Below are positions 61,223 through 64,000 of a stretch of DNA of 64,000 nt, one piece after another. The stretch's first letter is position 1; every line of letters starts with the position of its first letter. The translations under genes were made by a program, and so were the position numbers. The notes under the pieces were generated by a model. It was not told the DNA's origin. It worked only from the letters and a program-made list of their open reading frames with translations, and did not search any database. Source of the stretch: Anaerolineae bacterium (GTDB taxonomy: Bacteria; Chloroflexota; Anaerolineae; Aggregatilineales; UBA3940); contig JAFGOY010000011.1 of NCBI GenBank assembly GCA_016926255.1, positions 124,001-188,000 on the forward strand, read 5' to 3'.

Positions 61223-64000
61223 AACATGGCATAGTCTGCCAGCGGATGAAGTTTTATCCCAACTGGGCGTCGACCCGGCAGTTGGCCTCAGCGAAGAGGA
61301 GGCGAAAAAACGCCTCGAACAATATGGTCGCAACGAGCTTCGCGAGGAGCCGCGACCGGGTTTTCTGCAGCGATTACTGAACCAGTTCAAAGATACCGTT
61401 GTGCTGGTGCTGATCGCCGCTGCGGCGATCTCAGGCGTGATGGGCGAATGGATCGAGGCAGGCGCGATCTTCCTGATCGTCATCCTGAACGCGGTACTGG
61501 GAGTGATTCAGGAAGGTCGCGCAGAACAGGCACTGGCCGCCCTGAAAAAAATGGCCGCCCCTGAAGCACACGTCCGGCGCGGCGGCCACGTGATCGTCAT
61601 TCCCGAATCAGACGTGGTACCCGGCGATATAGTCCTGCTCGAAGCGGGCAACTACATCCCGGCGGATGTGCGCCTGATCGAGAGCGCCAACCTCCAAATC
61701 GAGGAGGCTTCGCTGACCGGCGAATCGGTGCCGGTCAATAAAAAGGTCAATGTCGATGTCGCGGAGGATGCCGGGATCGGCGACCGTAAGACGATGGCCT
61801 ACAAAAGCACGATTGCGACCTACGGGCGCGGTACGGCAGTCGTTACGGCAACCGGGATGAATACCGAGATCGGCAAGATTGCCGAGATGATCCAGTCGGT
61901 CGAAGAAGAAGCTACGCCGCTTCAGATACGCCTCGACCAGCTTGGCAAATGGCTGGTATACGGCGCGCTGATCATCTGCGGGGTGGTCTTCCTGGTCGCC
62001 TTCTTCCGGGCCTCCCAGCGGGCGGCTGCCGAGCTTGGCATTATGAGCCTGTCTACATTTTTTAGCTCGCTGAAAAACCCGGTTCTTGCCATCCATGTCA
62101 AAGAAGCGGCGGTTGAAGCCTTCCTGACGGCGGTTGCGCTGGCCGTGGCAGCCGTTCCCGAAGGACTCCCGGCGATTGTGACGATCAACCTGGCGATGGG
62201 CATGCGCGAGATGGTCAAGCGCAACGCCCTGATCCGCCGCCTCCCGGCAGTCGAGACGCTGGGCAGCGCCTCGGCGATCTGCTCGGATAAGACCGGCACG
62301 CTGACTCAGAACGAAATGACGGCGGTCAAGCTCTTCGTGCCGGGCGCAATGGTCGACGTTACCGGCGAAGGCTACGCGCCCGACGGCAAGTTCCATGCCG
62401 AAGGCACCGAACTCAACCCGACCGAGCTTCCCGACGTGATCCACCTGCTGACGGCTTCGCTGCTCGCCAGCGACGCCCGGCTGGAAGAAGGTACAAACGG
62501 CGACCAGCAGGTCAAGATGGTCGGAGACCCGACCGAGGGAGCGCTGGTCGTCGCCGCCGCCAAAGCCAACCTGACCCGCGAGCGCATGGAAGCGCTTTAC
62601 CCGCGCGTCGACGAGATACCCTTCGACGCCACCCGCAAGCGGATGAGTACCTTGCACCGTGACCCCGATGACAGCCATTCAGTGATCATGTTCGTCAAGG
62701 GTGCACCCGACATTGTGCTCGACCTGTGCTCATCCGTTTACGACAAGGGCGAATCGGTTCCGATGACCCCTGCGATGCGCACCCGGATCGAAGACGTAAA
62801 CCGCGATATGGCACAGCGGGCGCTGCGAGTCCTGGCCGTTGCCCAGCGCCGGTTTGATCGCCAGCCGGTCGACCTGAACCACGAAGAACACGAGCGCGAT
62901 TTAGTATTCATCGGGCTGGTAGGGATGATCGACCCGGCCCGGCCAGAGGTCAAACCGGCGATCACGAAGGCGCGCCATGCCGGGATCAGGACGGTGATGG
63001 TCACCGGCGACTACCCGGACACGGCCAAAGCCATCGCCGAACAGATCGGGCTGCTGCGCGAGGGTGGTAAGGTGGTGACCGGGCAGGAACTTCAGAAGAT
63101 GAGTGACGAAGACCTCGTTGACCAGATCGATGATGTCGATGTGTTCGCCCGTGTATCACCGGAACACAAGGTACGGATTGTCGATGCCTTCCGCAAACGT
63201 GATTACGTCGTAGCAATGACCGGCGACGGGGTCAACGACGCGCCTGCTCTGAAACGCGCCAGCATCGGCGTGGCGATGGGGATCACCGGCACCGATGTCA
63301 GCAAAGAAACCGCCGACATGGTGCTGACCGACGACAACTACGTCAGCATCGTCAACGCGGTCGAGCAGGGACGGATCATCTACGACAACATCCGCAAATT
63401 CGTCTACTTCCTGTTGAGCTGTAACCTGGCCGAGATCGCCGTGATCTTCCTGGGGACACTGTTTGGCTTCCCCAGCCCGCTGACGGCGATTCAACTGCTG
63501 TGGCTCAATCTGCTCACCGACGGCGCACCTGCGCTGGCGCTGGGCGCTGAAAAAGGCGACCCGGACGTCATGGATCGCCCGCCCCGGCCACAGAACGAAC
63601 CGATCATCGACCAGATCATGCGGATCGGGATGGGCGTGCAGACGGTCTTTATCACATCGGTGACCCTGTTTGGCTTTTACCTCGGATGGCACGAGGGTGA
63701 ACTGCTGGGGTTTTCAGCGGATCAGCAGTTGATGACCGCTCGGAGCATGGCCTTCACCATCCTGTCTTTCTCCGAACTGATCCGCGCTTACACATCACGC
63801 TCGGAGTTCTACTCGGTGTTCCGGATCGGTGTGTTCAGCAATAAGTTCATGCAGTATGCGGTACTGGCGTCGATTGCCCTGCTGCTGGCAGTGATCTATA
63901 TCCCGTTCTTGCAGCCGATCTTCAATACCCAGGCGCTCACGCTGATCGAATGGGTCGAGATCGTCCCGCTCATCCTGCTGCCCTCGATAGCGGCTGAACT
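61212..64000 (+). CDS. P2A-type (Ca2+-transporting-like) cation ATPase, 3' end cut off
   Basis: An ion-pumping P-type ATPase, 929 codons visible with no stop before the window ends. The N-terminal cation-ATPase domain holds [14 protein letters not shown], the A domain has TGESVPV (~169), and TM4 has [13 protein letters not shown]. The phosphorylation site is [12 protein letters not shown] (Asp ~359), the N domain has KGAPD, and the P domain [14 protein letters not shown]6 reads [17 protein letters not shown]. The PEGLPA and NLLTDG pattern fits SERCA/PMR1-like Ca2+ (or Mn2+) pumps. TM3-TM4 has a longer loop than usual. AGAGGA lies 9 bases before ATG 61212; ATG 61215 is an alternative. Confidence 0.93.
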   Translation, partial: MMNETWHSLPADEVLSQLGVDPAVGLSEEEAKKRLEQYGRNELREEPRPGFLQRLLNQFKDTVVLVLIAAAAISGVMGEWIEAGAIFLIVILNAVLGVIQEGRAEQALAALKKMAAPEAHVRRGGHVIVIPESDVVPGDIVLLEAGNYIPADVRLIESANLQIEEASLTGESVPVNKKVNVDVAEDAGIGDRKTMAYKSTIATYGRGTAVVTATGMNTEIGKIAEMIQSVEEEATPLQIRLDQLGKWLVYGALIICGVVFLVAFFRASQRAAAELGIMSLSTFFSSLKNPVLAIHVKEAAVEAFLTAVALAVAAVPEGLPAIVTINLAMGMREMVKRNALIRRLPAVETLGSASAICSDKTGTLTQNEMTAVKLFVPGAMVDVTGEGYAPDGKFHAEGTELNPTELPDVIHLLTASLLASDARLEEGTNGDQQVKMVGDPTEGALVVAAAKANLTRERMEALYPRVDEIPFDATRKRMSTLHRDPDDSHSVIMFVKGAPDIVLDLCSSVYDKGESVPMTPAMRTRIEDVNRDMAQRALRVLAVAQRRFDRQPVDLNHEEHERDLVFIGLVGMIDPARPEVKPAITKARHAGIRTVMVTGDYPDTAKAIAEQIGLLREGGKVVTGQELQKMSDEDLVDQIDDVDVFARVSPEHKVRIVDAFRKRDYVVAMTGDGVNDAPALKRASIGVAMGITGTDVSKETADMVLTDDNYVSIVNAVEQGRIIYDNIRKFVYFLLSCNLAEIAVIFLGTLFGFPSPLTAIQLLWLNLLTDGAPALALGAEKGDPDVMDRPPRPQNEPIIDQIMRIGMGVQTVFITSVTLFGFYLGWHEGELLGFSADQQLMTARSMAFTILSFSELIRAYTSRSEFYSVFRIGVFSNKFMQYAVLASIALLLAVIYIPFLQPIFNTQALTLIEWVEIVPLILLPSIAAE

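Noticed and set aside
61608..62678. 356-codon open frame on the minus strand
   Set aside because: Antisense to the P-type ATPase; high-GC codon bias opens antisense frames.

Overview
The window reads as one contiguous piece of chromosome from a member of the Chloroflexota, most likely an Anaerolineae-type organism. This is inferred from gene content and style, not from a search. The supporting signs are moderate-to-high GC, many single-pass or lipoprotein surface proteins with Pro/Thr linkers, Roadblock-like, DUF4013-like, sortase and TPR proteins, a ribosomal protein L9 with an acidic tail, and short operons with frequent ATGA or TGATG overlaps. No phage, insertion sequence, CRISPR array or rRNA is visible. 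One tRNA gene, tRNA-Pro(TGG), is present.

Layout. 1-6 kb: biotin carboxylase (cut by the window edge) and biotin carrier protein, endonuclease III, a TPR/Yip1 membrane protein and formate-tetrahydrofolate ligase. 5.75-6.15 kb: a gene-free, repeat-packed region. 6-14 kb: a lipoprotein-type isoaspartate methyltransferase, DNA polymerase I, a glycosyltransferase, a spermidine-synthase-like membrane protein and exonuclease III. 14-25.5 kb: an HNH nuclease, peptide deformylase, GlnRS and GluRS, a DUF5680 protein, then RodA, a Nudix hydrolase, RimO, a RodZ-like protein and L9. 25.6-35 kb: an ABC-2 exporter, a HAD phosphatase, an M24 peptidase, Roadblock and FkbM proteins, a sortase, tRNA-Pro, and TPR and DUF4013 membrane proteins.

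35-51 kb is dominated by surface proteins. Four tandem membrane-anchored proteins are built from two shuffled modules, one clan GH-A-like and one GH18-like. They are followed by SH3b and SGNH-like secreted proteins. A ferrous iron operon (FeoA, separate FeoB GTPase, separate FeoB permease) with a DtxR-like operator sits between them. 50.6-55.5 kb is a compact nonulosonic (sialic-type) acid locus: NeuB, NeuC and NeuA homologues with a 2-hydroxyacid dehydrogenase and a methyltransferase. 55.5-64 kb holds lipoyl synthase, a TauE-type permease, an HD phosphohydrolase, a four-cysteine small protein, a fused oligopeptide-type ABC permease and a P2A Ca2+-type ATPase that runs off the end.

The strongest unexplained signal is the intergenic region at 5791-6120. 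It has eight exact TTTCAACA octamers plus a TTATCAACA, a 21-bp-phased iteron-like stretch, a pair of inverted C/G-rich palindromes and an adjacent AT-rich tract, which together look like an origin or a multi-site protein-binding locus. Other points of interest are the shuffled glycosidase-like surface family, the GDC (Ser-to-Cys) SGNH-like pair, the fused permease lacking recognisable coupling loops, and the nonulosonic acid locus.
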